Shown here: positions 52,258 through 59,472 of the stretch, in pieces
How positions within the stretch are numbered: position 1 is the stretch's first letter
Layout: each line of letters opens with the position of its first letter
Origin: JBCCXL01 sp039191605
GTDB taxonomy: Bacteria; Acidobacteriota; Thermoanaerobaculia; Multivoradales; JAHZIX01
Assembly (NCBI GenBank): GCA_039191605.1
Contig: JBCCXL010000012.1
Location: 1-64,000, forward strand
DNA: 64,000 nucleotides
Reading direction: 5' to 3'
The notes under the pieces: model-generated
What the model was told of the DNA's origin: nothing
What the model saw: the letters and a program-made list of their open reading frames with translations, nothing else
The model's database searches: none
Translations under genes and position numbers: made by a program

Positions 52258-53604
52258 TCAGCGGTCCTGGCGAAGCTGACGCAGACTGCTGATGGTCTGG
52301 CGCACCAGGTCGAGGGAGATCTTCTCCAGCTCGGCCGCCTTCTGGAAGAGGATGAGGGCGGCGATGCCCTGATCCCGGAGCTGCTTGCTCTGGGTCACCG
52401 GCACCAATTCCTGAGCCAGCTGCTTGATCTCGGTGGTGCGGCCCTGAGCGATGTAGAGCATCGAGAGGTCCATGGTCACCATGGCGAACTCGTAGACCAG
52501 ACCCTGCGTCTCGAACGCCTGACGGGCCTCGACCAGGGCCAGCTCGGCCTCTTCCTCTTCGCCGGTGCCGCGCATTACCAGGCCCTCGAGCCAGCGCAGA
52601 CGCAGCAGGCTGACGGGATCGTCCTGGCTTGCCAGCACCGCGCGGTTGCGCTGCAGGTGCTCGTAGGCTTCCTGATACTCGCCGGCCTCGTTGAGCAGGA
52701 AGATCAGGTTCTGCACCGCGGCGTAGGCGAGGCGAGGCTCGCGGTCGACGTCGATGAGAGTGAGGCTCTTGCGCAGCAGCTCGATGCCCTGGTCCGTCTC
52801 ACCAGCGGCGCCGAGATGGATCGCCAGCTGCATCAGAGTACGGCCATAGAGATGCATCTCTCCGCACTGACGGTAGATGCGGGTAGCTCGCCGGTAGTGG
52901 CTGAAGGATTCGTCGAAGCGCCGACGGCTAGCGCAGTTGACCGCTTTCATCGACAGGTGGCGGGCTAGCTCTAGGAGATCGCCGGTGCCCTGTTCCAGCA
53001 GCTCGGAAGCGCGCTCGAAGGCCTGATCAGCGGCGTCTAGGTCGGAGGAAACGCGCAGGGCGTTGCCGAGGTAGGAATAGCTTCTCGCCTGGAGGTCGTG
53101 GACCAGGGGAGAGCGGATTCCCGTATCCGCCAGGTGGAGCGCGATCTCCACCGCCAGGGTGCAGAGCTCAACGGCTTCCTTGTGATCCCGGAAGCAGGCG
53201 TCGAGGCTAGATTCCAGCAGGGCTTCACACAGTGGCCAGGAGATGAATCTCTGGCTGTTGCGGATCAAGACGATCCTGCGTTCCTGAGGATGGCCGAGAA
53301 GTTCGGTGAGCAGCGCACCGGCGTCGTCCCGCTGATTCGCGAAGCGGCGGCGCTCCTGCATGAGGTTGGGGAGCACCCGGGACAGAATCGCGCCATACTC
53401 GCTCTCGCTGGTCCGAGGTCCAGAGATGCGAGGATCCGAGGCGGGCATCGAGCCGTTGGCGGCCCCCGATTCCCACAGATCTCCATTCTGCGCTGCACCG
53501 TCACGAGCGCTGAACAGCCGGCGCAGGTGATCTAGGTCGTCTCCGGAAAGCCGGGAACGAAGGACGTCGGCAAGATGAGGGGTCTGGGACATAGGGTCAG
53601 GCAT
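52258..53604 (-). CDS. TPR-repeat protein coupled to an ECF sigma factor
   Basis: A 448-residue all-helical protein with several TPR-like pairs from about residue 150 to 420 (for example YSYLGNALRVSSDLDAADQAFERAS, then AYAAVQNLIFLLNEAGEYQEAYEHL). The N-terminal 90 residues include an LRSRLSGDDLDHLRRLF segment. There is no signal peptide, so it is cytoplasmic. Its start overlaps the sigma-factor stop by 8 bases, which implies coupled translation. TPR proteins next to ECF sigma factors could be their regulators or sensors of a peptide or protein partner; that is inference. The strong terminator lies just downstream. Confidence 0.85.
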   Translation of the reverse strand: MPDPMSQTPHLADVLRSRLSGDDLDHLRRLFSARDGAAQNGDLWESGAANGSMPASDPRISGPRTSESEYGAILSRVLPNLMQERRRFANQRDDAGALLTELLGHPQERRIVLIRNSQRFISWPLCEALLESSLDACFRDHKEAVELCTLAVEIALHLADTGIRSPLVHDLQARSYSYLGNALRVSSDLDAADQAFERASELLEQGTGDLLELARHLSMKAVNCASRRRFDESFSHYRRATRIYRQCGEMHLYGRTLMQLAIHLGAAGETDQGIELLRKSLTLIDVDREPRLAYAAVQNLIFLLNEAGEYQEAYEHLQRNRAVLASQDDPVSLLRLRWLEGLVMRGTGEEEEAELALVEARQAFETQGLVYEFAMVTMDLSMLYIAQGRTTEIKQLAQELVPVTQSKQLRDQGIAALILFQKAAELEKISLDLVRQTISSLRQLRQDR

Positions 53605-54130
53605 TGGATGACTCCTTCAAAAAGCCGACCGCCGTCAGCTCTCGAATCAGCGCCGCCAGGCAGCGATTGGCTACCTTGCGGACGCTGGACTGGGCGTACC
53701 CCAGCTCAGCGGCGATCTCTGCGGGCTTGAGGCCTAGGCTGTAGCGCATCCGCAGGATGGCTCGACATTTGGGCCGCAAATTGGAGACCGATCGTTCTAA
53801 ATCTTTGCGAAGGGTGGCCTGTTCCTGGGAGGGCTGGTCACTGTCTGCGACTAGCTCCAGGATGGTCTCGTCCACCGTGTCGTAGAGTCGGGATCGGCGG
53901 CTGCGCCAGTACATGATGCAGCGACGGCGCAGAGTTCCAACGAGCCAAGCTTCTGGCTTTTGGACCTCGTCCCACTTGTAGAACAACGTCATGAAGGTGT
54001 CCTGTAGGACATCTTCTGCGTCCGTGGGCGGAATCTGATACCGCCCGAGAATCTGCTTCAAGGTTGGTCGGATCCTGCGCAGCAGGGCCTCGAAACCTTC
54101 GTCGCTCCGGGCGTTTTCAGGGGCGTTCAT
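53597..54130 (-). CDS. ECF-family RNA polymerase sigma factor
   Basis: From the ATG at 54130 it has 177 residues. Region 2 is PTDAEDVLQDTFMTLFYKWDEV...PEAWLVGTLRRRCIMYWRSRRSR. Region 4 is CRAILRMRYSLGLKPAEIAAELGYAQSSVRKVANRCLAALI. It would redirect RNA polymerase to a dedicated set of promoters. No membrane anti-sigma is adjacent; instead the TPR gene overlaps it. A GTG 12 bases upstream is an alternative start. It sits 266 bases after the small secreted peptide gene, on the same strand. Confidence 0.93.
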   Translation of the reverse strand: MNAPENARSDEGFEALLRRIRPTLKQILGRYQIPPTDAEDVLQDTFMTLFYKWDEVQKPEAWLVGTLRRRCIMYWRSRRSRLYDTVDETILELVADSDQPSQEQATLRKDLERSVSNLRPKCRAILRMRYSLGLKPAEIAAELGYAQSSVRKVANRCLAALIRELTAVGFLKESSNA

Positions 54131-54396
54131 CAGTGGGTGCACCTATGGGATATTCCGCCAAGACGACGGAAAGCGGACAGAAAATGATGTCAACCTAGGT
54201 CTGATCTTCTTCAATCTTTGGGGCAAATGTCAAATCGCTCCGACAATTTGATTCCGTTTCATGAAAGAAGTTCGTCCTCGAGTAAGGGAGATTCCGCTAG
54301 ATCGCAGGGGTAGGCTCGATCTTGAGAGGGGGCTGCAGAATCAGGGTTCGTAGAATCCTCGGTGGTCGTTTTCGTCAGGTCGCCGTCGAAGGGAGA
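54131..54396 (-). other. AT-richer upstream region of the ECF sigma gene
   Basis: No gene. The stretch is noticeably richer in A and T than its surroundings. On the minus strand it carries two TTGACA hexamers (in TTTGACATTTGCC and GGTTGACATCATT), neither with a clear -10 at the usual distance, and a GGAATATCCC next to the sigma start. Autoregulated ECF promoters are possible here. Confidence 0.4.
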
Positions 54397-54690
54397 TCAG
54401 TTGGGGCCAGGGTCGGCCGAGAGACCATCCGGATTGATGTAAGGGCCGTGATCCGTGGGCTCGTCTTCGGGAGCCGTCTGGGTCGTGCCGGTGGCGCTGT
54501 TAGAGCCCGAGGCTCCATCGGCGGCGGCGGCTTCCAGGTAGAGGATGAGAGCGGCGTCAACCGCATCCCCATTGCTGGCAGCGGCACTCATCTCATCGGC
54601 GTTCTGGGTCGCTGATGCAGGGACGGCGAGGATGCAGAGTGATCCTACCATTAAGATAGTTAGCAAATGTGCTAAAGACAGGCTTTTCAT
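54397..54690 (-). CDS. Small secreted peptide upstream of ECF/TPR genes
   Basis: A 97-residue protein with a clear signal peptide (MKSLSLAHLLTILMVGSLC...VPASA, cleavage before TQNADE). The mature part of about 70 residues has a helical, Ala/Asp/Glu-rich first half (ALILYLEAAAAD) and an extended Ser/Thr/Gly segment. The final DHGPYINPDGLSADPGPN is Pro/Gly/Asp-rich. There are no cysteines after cleavage. GGGAG lies 7 bases before the ATG. It is encoded on the same strand upstream of the ECF and TPR genes. I do not recognise the family. It could be an exported signal, a target of the sigma factor, or an envelope protein. Confidence 0.7.
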   Translation of the reverse strand: MKSLSLAHLLTILMVGSLCILAVPASATQNADEMSAAASNGDAVDAALILYLEAAAADGASGSNSATGTTQTAPEDEPTDHGPYINPDGLSADPGPN

Positions 54691-55005
54691 GTCGAATCTC
54701 CCGGATTCTTCTCAGCTGCGCGAACGAATGGGGGGTGCGCTTACCAAGAAAGTGCGCCAAAACTGCCGTTTCGGGACAGCTTTGCCACAGTCGTGGCGCC
54801 CGTCTGCCCGAGTTGTAGATTGAACGTATCAGCGTTGCGATGAAGAGAATTCTGCACGGCTTCTATGGGCGCTATGAGTGAGCGGAAAAGGTCTGGGCGT
54901 CGAGGCGCGCAGACCGGCGAGGGAGCGGGTGAGGGATCGCCCGGGTAGGTCACCAGCTCAGTGAGTCAACGACTCAGTAGGTTAACGACTCAGTGGGTTA
55001 ACGAC
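54691..55005. other. 315-bp gap between prfA and the secreted peptide gene
   Basis: No supported gene. A 70-codon open frame (54741-54953, minus) has no ribosome-binding site and no recognisable product. The region contains the upstream sequence of the peptide gene and, at its end, the tandem repeat at the prfA stop codon. Confidence 0.5.
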
Positions 55006-55018
55006 TCAGTGGGTTAAC
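54971..55018 (-). repeat. Three 16-bp tandem repeats across the prfA stop codon
   Basis: GACTCAGTGGGTTAAC (plus-strand reading) at 54971 (one change), 54987 and 55003, with a partial copy before. The prfA stop (TCA on the plus strand, 55006-55008) is in the third unit. Confidence 0.92.
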
Positions 55019-56103
55019 GTTGCGACTCCCCCCCGGGCTTCCTCATCGAGACGTTGAGCTTGGTCTTGGGCGAGGATCGGTTCGATGAGGGGATCGAGGT
55101 TGCCCTCGAGGATGTTGGGGAGTTGATGAAGCGTAAGGGATAGCCGGTGATCGGTGACTCGGTTCTGCGGGAAGTTGTAGGTGCGGATCTTTTCCGAGCG
55201 ATCTCCGCTGCCCACCATCCGGCGCCGTTCCTGGCTCTCGGCGCTCTTGGCGCGTTCATTCTCGATCTCGAAGAGCCGGGACTTGAGCACCCGCAGCGCC
55301 TTCGCCCGGTTCTTGATCTGGCTGCGCTCGTCCTGGCAGGTCACCACGAGGCCGGTGGGGAGATGGGTTAGGCGCACGGCGGAATAGGTCGTGTTGACCC
55401 CCTGCCCGCCGGGGCCGGAAGAGCAATAGCGATCGATGCGAAGGTCCTTCTCGGCGATGTCGATCTCCACGTCCTCCGCTTCCGGCAGCACGGCAACGGT
55501 GACGGCGGAGGTGTGGATTCGGCCGGAGGTCTCGGTTTGAGGCACTCGCTGAACGCGGTGAACGCCGGCCTCGAATTTCAGCCGACTGTAGGCTCCCTGG
55601 CCCTCGATGATGGCGGATAGCTCTTTGACGCCGCCGACCTCGGATTCGGAGATCTGAATGATCTCGGTGCGCCAGCGCTTCGATTCGGCATAGCGTCCGT
55701 ACATGCGGAACAGCTCCGCCGCGAAGAGAGAGGCTTCGTCTCCGCCGGTACCGGCGCGGATCTCGAGGACGACGTTGCGCTCGTCGTTGGGGTCTTTGGG
55801 GATCAACGCCAGCTGAAGCTTCGCCTCGAGAGCTTCGAGCTGTTCATCCAGCTCTCGGATCTCTACCTCGGCGAGCTCCGCCAGCTCGTCTCCCTTGGGC
55901 AGCTCGGAGAGCATCTCCTGGGCGTCTTCTCGCTGGCCCTGGGCGCTGCGAAATTGACGGTAGAGCTGGACGATGGGCTCGAGCTCCGAGATCGCCTTGG
56001 TGGTCTCGCGGAGCTGCTTCGGGTCGTTCAATACATCCGGCTCTGCGAGCCGGTGAGTGAGCTCGTCGTGAGTCCGCTCGATATCTTTGAGTTTGTTGAG
56101 CAT
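55006..56103 (-). CDS. prfA: Peptide chain release factor 1
   Basis: RF1 recognises UAA and UAG and releases the finished peptide. The 365-residue protein has the RF1 region VQRVPQTETSGRIHTSAVTVAVLPE (anticodon-like loop) and the catalytic GGQ in SSGPGGQGVNTTYSAVRL. The GGQ glutamine is the methylation site of PrmC, also encoded in this window. The codon for the last residues and the stop lie in a 16-bp tandem duplication. No strong ribosome-binding site is visible before the ATG. Confidence 0.96.
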   Translation of the reverse strand: MLNKLKDIERTHDELTHRLAEPDVLNDPKQLRETTKAISELEPIVQLYRQFRSAQGQREDAQEMLSELPKGDELAELAEVEIRELDEQLEALEAKLQLALIPKDPNDERNVVLEIRAGTGGDEASLFAAELFRMYGRYAESKRWRTEIIQISESEVGGVKELSAIIEGQGAYSRLKFEAGVHRVQRVPQTETSGRIHTSAVTVAVLPEAEDVEIDIAEKDLRIDRYCSSGPGGQGVNTTYSAVRLTHLPTGLVVTCQDERSQIKNRAKALRVLKSRLFEIENERAKSAESQERRRMVGSGDRSEKIRTYNFPQNRVTDHRLSLTLHQLPNILEGNLDPLIEPILAQDQAQRLDEEARGGVATLTH

Positions 56104-56470
56104 GTCGTCAGTGCCCTAGTCTGCCGTCACCCTGGCTTGCCGGTGACCCAGCTCGCCAGCGCTCCAGCTTGCCGATTCTCCAGCTTTCTAGTGTCCGAGC
56201 CCGGTAGTCCCTCGAGGCTCGTGAGTGGCCGGTCGATTCGTACCGCAGACCAACCCCATTGCAGCGGCACACCAGCCCAACAAGATTAGAGCAAGGACGA
56301 GGGCCAGGCAAGCTGTCTCCACCTCGTTCTTCCGCCGCTCCGGGATGGCCGGGAAGGGCAGCTGAAAGATACTTTGCAACCCTTTGGCGCCCTTCGGCAT
56401 CTCAAGGCTGATGGAGATCTTGGGGACGACTTCCGCAGCGGTTGATTCACGGCGCTATTCTTGTGCCGCG
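56104..56470. other. 367-bp divergent region, prfA / ECF sigma
   Basis: A 70-codon minus-strand frame (56188-56400) has one hydrophobic stretch but no ribosome-binding site, so I do not call it. Decayed GCTCCAGCTTGCC-type repeats lie near 56140-56190 next to the prfA start. TATTCT (56456-56461) precedes the sigma-factor ATG by 9 bases. Confidence 0.45.
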
Positions 56471-57043
56471 ATGGATTCCGCCGACCAGCCTGCGAAGGGA
56501 TGGAAGCCCGGGGCCGAGGGCGAGGCTCTCGGTCTGCTGGTGGGGCGTGCCCAGAGGGGGGATCGAGGCGCCTTCGAGGAGCTCTACCGCCTGCACGTCG
56601 ACCGGGTCTTCGGCCTCTGCCTGCGGATGACCGGTGATGCTGGTCGCGCTGAGGAAGCGACCCAGGAGGTCTTCGTCAAAGCATGGCGGCGGTTGAGTCA
56701 ATTTCGGGGTGAGTCGGCTCTGTCTTCCTGGCTCTACCGCATGGCGGTGAACACCGTCTACGGAACACAGCGCTCCACCCGCCGCCGGCAGGATCGGGTG
56801 CTGCCGGTTCCGGATCTCGAGGCGATGGAGCCAGAGGCTCCGGCGTCGACCCCCAGCAGCGCCGGCGTGGACCTGCGTCGCGCCCTGGCGCAGCTGCCGG
56901 AACGGGCGCGCCGCGTATTTCAGCTGCACGATGTCGAGGGCTATCGTCACCGGGACGTGGCGCAGCTGCTAGGAATCTCCGTCGGTACTTCGAAAAGCAC
57001 GCTGCATCGAGCTCGCAAGATGCTGCGGGAGGTGTTGTCCTGA
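56471..57043 (+). CDS. RpoE-like ECF sigma factor
   Basis: From the ATG at 56471 it has 190 residues. Region 2 is AFEELYRLHVDRVFGLCLRMTGDAGRAEEATQEVFVKAWRRL. Region 4 is LPERARRVFQLHDVEGYRHRDVAQLLGISVGTSKSTLHRARKML. The upstream extension to 56384 is open but not sigma-like. It is followed with a 1-base TGATG overlap by a single-pass membrane protein that is probably its anti-sigma factor, and then by an exported DUF4097 protein, the usual envelope-stress sigma arrangement in Acidobacteriota and relatives. Confidence 0.93.
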   Translation: MDSADQPAKGWKPGAEGEALGLLVGRAQRGDRGAFEELYRLHVDRVFGLCLRMTGDAGRAEEATQEVFVKAWRRLSQFRGESALSSWLYRMAVNTVYGTQRSTRRRQDRVLPVPDLEAMEPEAPASTPSSAGVDLRRALAQLPERARRVFQLHDVEGYRHRDVAQLLGISVGTSKSTLHRARKMLREVLS

Positions 57044-58071
57044 TGAGCGCTGAGGGAAGGGATCGTCGGTCGACACAGAGGAGTCCAGAGGGAACGCGGG
57101 AGCGCACGCCACTGAGCCCCCAGGAGAGCGGTGCAGAGCCCCAGACGGAGCTCCAGGCAGACCCTTACCCTCAGCTGCAGGATTGGCTGCTGGATCGCTC
57201 GCCCGTCGAGGTCCGAGAGCTGCTGAGGCAGGCGCGGCAGGAGGTTACGGAAGGAGACTCTGCGTCGCCATCGAGGACCAACGCCGAGCTATCCAGTGCC
57301 GAGCTGCGTCTCGCCCAGCGCTGGCTGGATCAAGCGGAAAGCTGCGACGAGCTCGCCTCGGAGCTGCGTTGGATCGAAACCCTCGCCGAGCGTGTGGAGG
57401 GAGAGCTGATCCAACGAGTGTCCCCGGAACGGGATCTTTGGCCGCAGATCGCGGAGCGCTTAGAGGATCCGATGGAGGGAGAGCTCGGTGCGTCGGCTGA
57501 GAGCCCGGTGCCTGAGAGTTCGGTGACCGAGAGTTCGGTGACCGAGAGTCGCCATGGAAGCGCGACGGTGCCCAGGCTCGGGTCGCGGCGGGCTGCCCTC
57601 TCTCGCTCTCTCACCACGGGGATCACCCGATGGGTCGCCCTGGCGGCGACTCTGCTGATCGGTACGCTCCTGGGCCTCTATCTCGCGGAGCGAGGAGACC
57701 TTCAGTCGGTGCTCCCGGCCGGTTCTCAGGTGCTCCCCGCAGCGTCGGGGGCAGAGGCCGAGTTAGAGCTCCTGAGGCAGTCGCGGCGGCAGGAGCAGGC
57801 GAGGCGCAGCCTGCGGGAGCTCACCGCCAGCTATGACCTGTTGCGCCAGCTGCTGGTGAAGAGTCTCGACGACACCGAGGGAGGAATGTCAGAGGAGACT
57901 GCCGAGCTGCTGCGGCGTGAGCTCACCGCCATCGACTCCTCCATCCTCGAGCTGCGCGATGCGATCGAGCAGGAGCCCGACAACCAGCTCCTTCATCAGC
58001 TGCTGCTGGCGAGCTATGACCAGCAGCTTCAGCTGCTGCGGCGGGCCCAAGAGCTGAGCTACCGGCTCTAG
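57043..58071 (+). CDS. Putative membrane-bound anti-sigma factor
   Basis: A 342-residue single-pass protein. The cytoplasmic part (about 1-190) is rich in charge and contains a helical region (EVRELLRQARQEV, then AELRLAQRWLDQAESCDELAS). The membrane segment is WVALAATLLIGTLLGLYLAE (about 196-215). The exported part is a coiled coil ending in HQLLLASYDQQLQLLRRAQEL. A short VTESSVTES duplication sits before the membrane. No ZAS zinc motif (HxxxCxxC) is visible, so the anti-sigma role rests on position and topology. Its start overlaps the sigma stop by one base. Confidence 0.75.
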   Translation: MSAEGRDRRSTQRSPEGTRERTPLSPQESGAEPQTELQADPYPQLQDWLLDRSPVEVRELLRQARQEVTEGDSASPSRTNAELSSAELRLAQRWLDQAESCDELASELRWIETLAERVEGELIQRVSPERDLWPQIAERLEDPMEGELGASAESPVPESSVTESSVTESRHGSATVPRLGSRRAALSRSLTTGITRWVALAATLLIGTLLGLYLAERGDLQSVLPAGSQVLPAASGAEAELELLRQSRRQEQARRSLRELTASYDLLRQLLVKSLDDTEGGMSEETAELLRRELTAIDSSILELRDAIEQEPDNQLLHQLLLASYDQQLQLLRRAQELSYRL

Positions 58072-58218
58072 GCCCGTTCGCGCTGGTTCACCCACCGTTT
58101 ACCCGCCGGGAACCCTACCCCTCCCGGCATTCTTCGAAGTGAGACTCATCGTTCATCGAGATCGACAGGAATGTCGGTAAATGGTGGCGATCAGTGATGA
58201 CAAAAAAGGAAGTGACTG

Positions 58219-59208
58219 ATGATTCTTCGCAATTCTTCGCGTGAACCCCGAGCCGAAGCCCGGATTGGCTTGCTGGCGGCCTCTCCAATGACGTCGCGGC
58301 TCGGCGTCCGTTCCGGCGTTCTGGCTCTGGTGCTCGCCTGTAGCCTGCTCGCTGCGCCCTTCGCTGCGTCGGTAGCCTCGGCGCAGGAGTCGGTCTCTCA
58401 CTCCTTCTCCGTCGGCGAGTCTGGAGCGGTCTCGGTGGAGGTTCTCTCCGGCACGGTAAAGCTCCTAGCCTGGGATCGCTCGGAGGTCGAGGTGACCGGC
58501 ACTGTGGGAGAGGGAGTGGAGGAGCTGGTGGTGAGCGCCGAGGACGGGGAGGTGAGTATCGAGGTTGTGACCAAGGAAAAAGAAGGCGTCTGGGGTGTTG
58601 AGGGCTCTGTGGACGTCGATCTAGAGGTGCGGGTACCGGCAGGTATCGAGATCGAGGTAGAGAGCATCTCGGCGGCGGTCAGCGCCTCTGGCGTGGTCGG
58701 TGAAGTAGATATCGAGACGGTGAGCGGGCCGATTTCAGTTCGGGGGGATGTGGCGACTGCCTCTCTCTCTACGGTGAGTGGCCCAGTAGCCTTCGAGGGC
58801 TCGAGCCGAGAGACCTCGGTGGAAAACATCAGCGGCCCGGTGAGCCTTTCCGGAGTGAGTGGCGAGCTAGATGTCGAGGCGGTCAGCGGCCCGATCAGCA
58901 TTTGGGCCGGGGAAGTGACCTCGGCGTCGGTAGAAGCGGTGAGCGGTGGTGTGGAGTTTGTTGGTGCGGTCGCCGCTGGTGGTGAGTTGGAGATCGAGTC
59001 CCACAGCGGTGGTGCGAAGGTGACTTTGCCCGGAGGGCAGGCTGCGGACTTCGAGCTGTCCACCTTCTCCGGCACGATCAGCAATCAGCTGGGGCCGGAG
59101 CCCGAGCAGGATGGCGGGCTCGGATCTTCGGTGGAGTTCTCCACCGGAGGCGGCGCGGATATCGACATTGAGACCTTCAGCGGCAATATCGAGATCATCG
59201 CCCAATGA
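58219..59208 (+). CDS. Exported DUF4097-family beta-repeat protein
   Basis: A 329-residue exported protein with a signal peptide (about residues 27-55, ending SVASAQE). The rest is a regular beta-helix-like repeat in which every 15-20 residues a strand pattern such as VEAVSGPISIWAGEV or VENISGPVSLSGVSG recurs, characteristic of DUF4097. AAGGAAG precedes the ATG. It is the third gene of the ECF operon and may be its envelope effector or reporter of stress. DUF4097 proteins are often annotated as putative adhesins without proof. Confidence 0.88.
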   Translation: MILRNSSREPRAEARIGLLAASPMTSRLGVRSGVLALVLACSLLAAPFAASVASAQESVSHSFSVGESGAVSVEVLSGTVKLLAWDRSEVEVTGTVGEGVEELVVSAEDGEVSIEVVTKEKEGVWGVEGSVDVDLEVRVPAGIEIEVESISAAVSASGVVGEVDIETVSGPISVRGDVATASLSTVSGPVAFEGSSRETSVENISGPVSLSGVSGELDVEAVSGPISIWAGEVTSASVEAVSGGVEFVGAVAAGGELEIESHSGGAKVTLPGGQAADFELSTFSGTISNQLGPEPEQDGGLGSSVEFSTGGGADIDIETFSGNIEIIAQ

Positions 59209-59327
59209 GCACCGCTCGGTAGAGCTGAGTGAATCGGCTCGAATGAGCCTTTGTCGAGAGGCGATCCTCAGGAACACGCCCTCAGACGAGGCGAGCGAGT
59301 TACTCTGTCGCTCTTCGAGACGGCCCA

Positions 59328-59367
59328 AAAGCGCCGCGTAGCCCCTGGTGGGGTCGCGCGGCGCTTT
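59328..59367 (+). terminator. Hairpin after the DUF4097 gene
   Basis: AAAGCGCCGCG (59328-59338) pairs perfectly with CGCGGCGCTTT (59357-59367); the loop itself contains CCCC-TGGT-GGGG. Probably the terminator of the sigma operon. Confidence 0.7.
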
Positions 59368-59423
59368 CTGCTGTTCGGCCCATTGGGGGCCTCCTTGCCG
59401 GTTCCTGCTAGGCGTTCTTTGAA

Positions 59424-59456
59424 CCTTCCCCTCGGTCTTCTGGGCCGAGGGGAAGG
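59424..59456 (-). terminator. Second convergent hairpin, 3' of the M14 gene
   Basis: CCTTCCCCTCGG (59424-59435) and CCGAGGGGAAGG (59445-59456) form a perfect 12-bp stem with a 9-base loop, 17 bases past the carboxypeptidase stop. No T run follows on either strand, so its strength as a terminator is uncertain. Confidence 0.6.
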
Positions 59457-59472
59457 AGCGATCCTGGTCGCT

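Noticed and set aside
54741..54953. A 70-codon minus-strand frame upstream of the secreted peptide
   Set aside because: No ribosome-binding site, no signal or domain, and it overlaps the likely promoter region.
56188..56400. A 70-codon minus-strand frame with one hydrophobic stretch
   Set aside because: Lacks a ribosome-binding site and ends among decayed repeats; could be a small membrane protein but cannot be supported.
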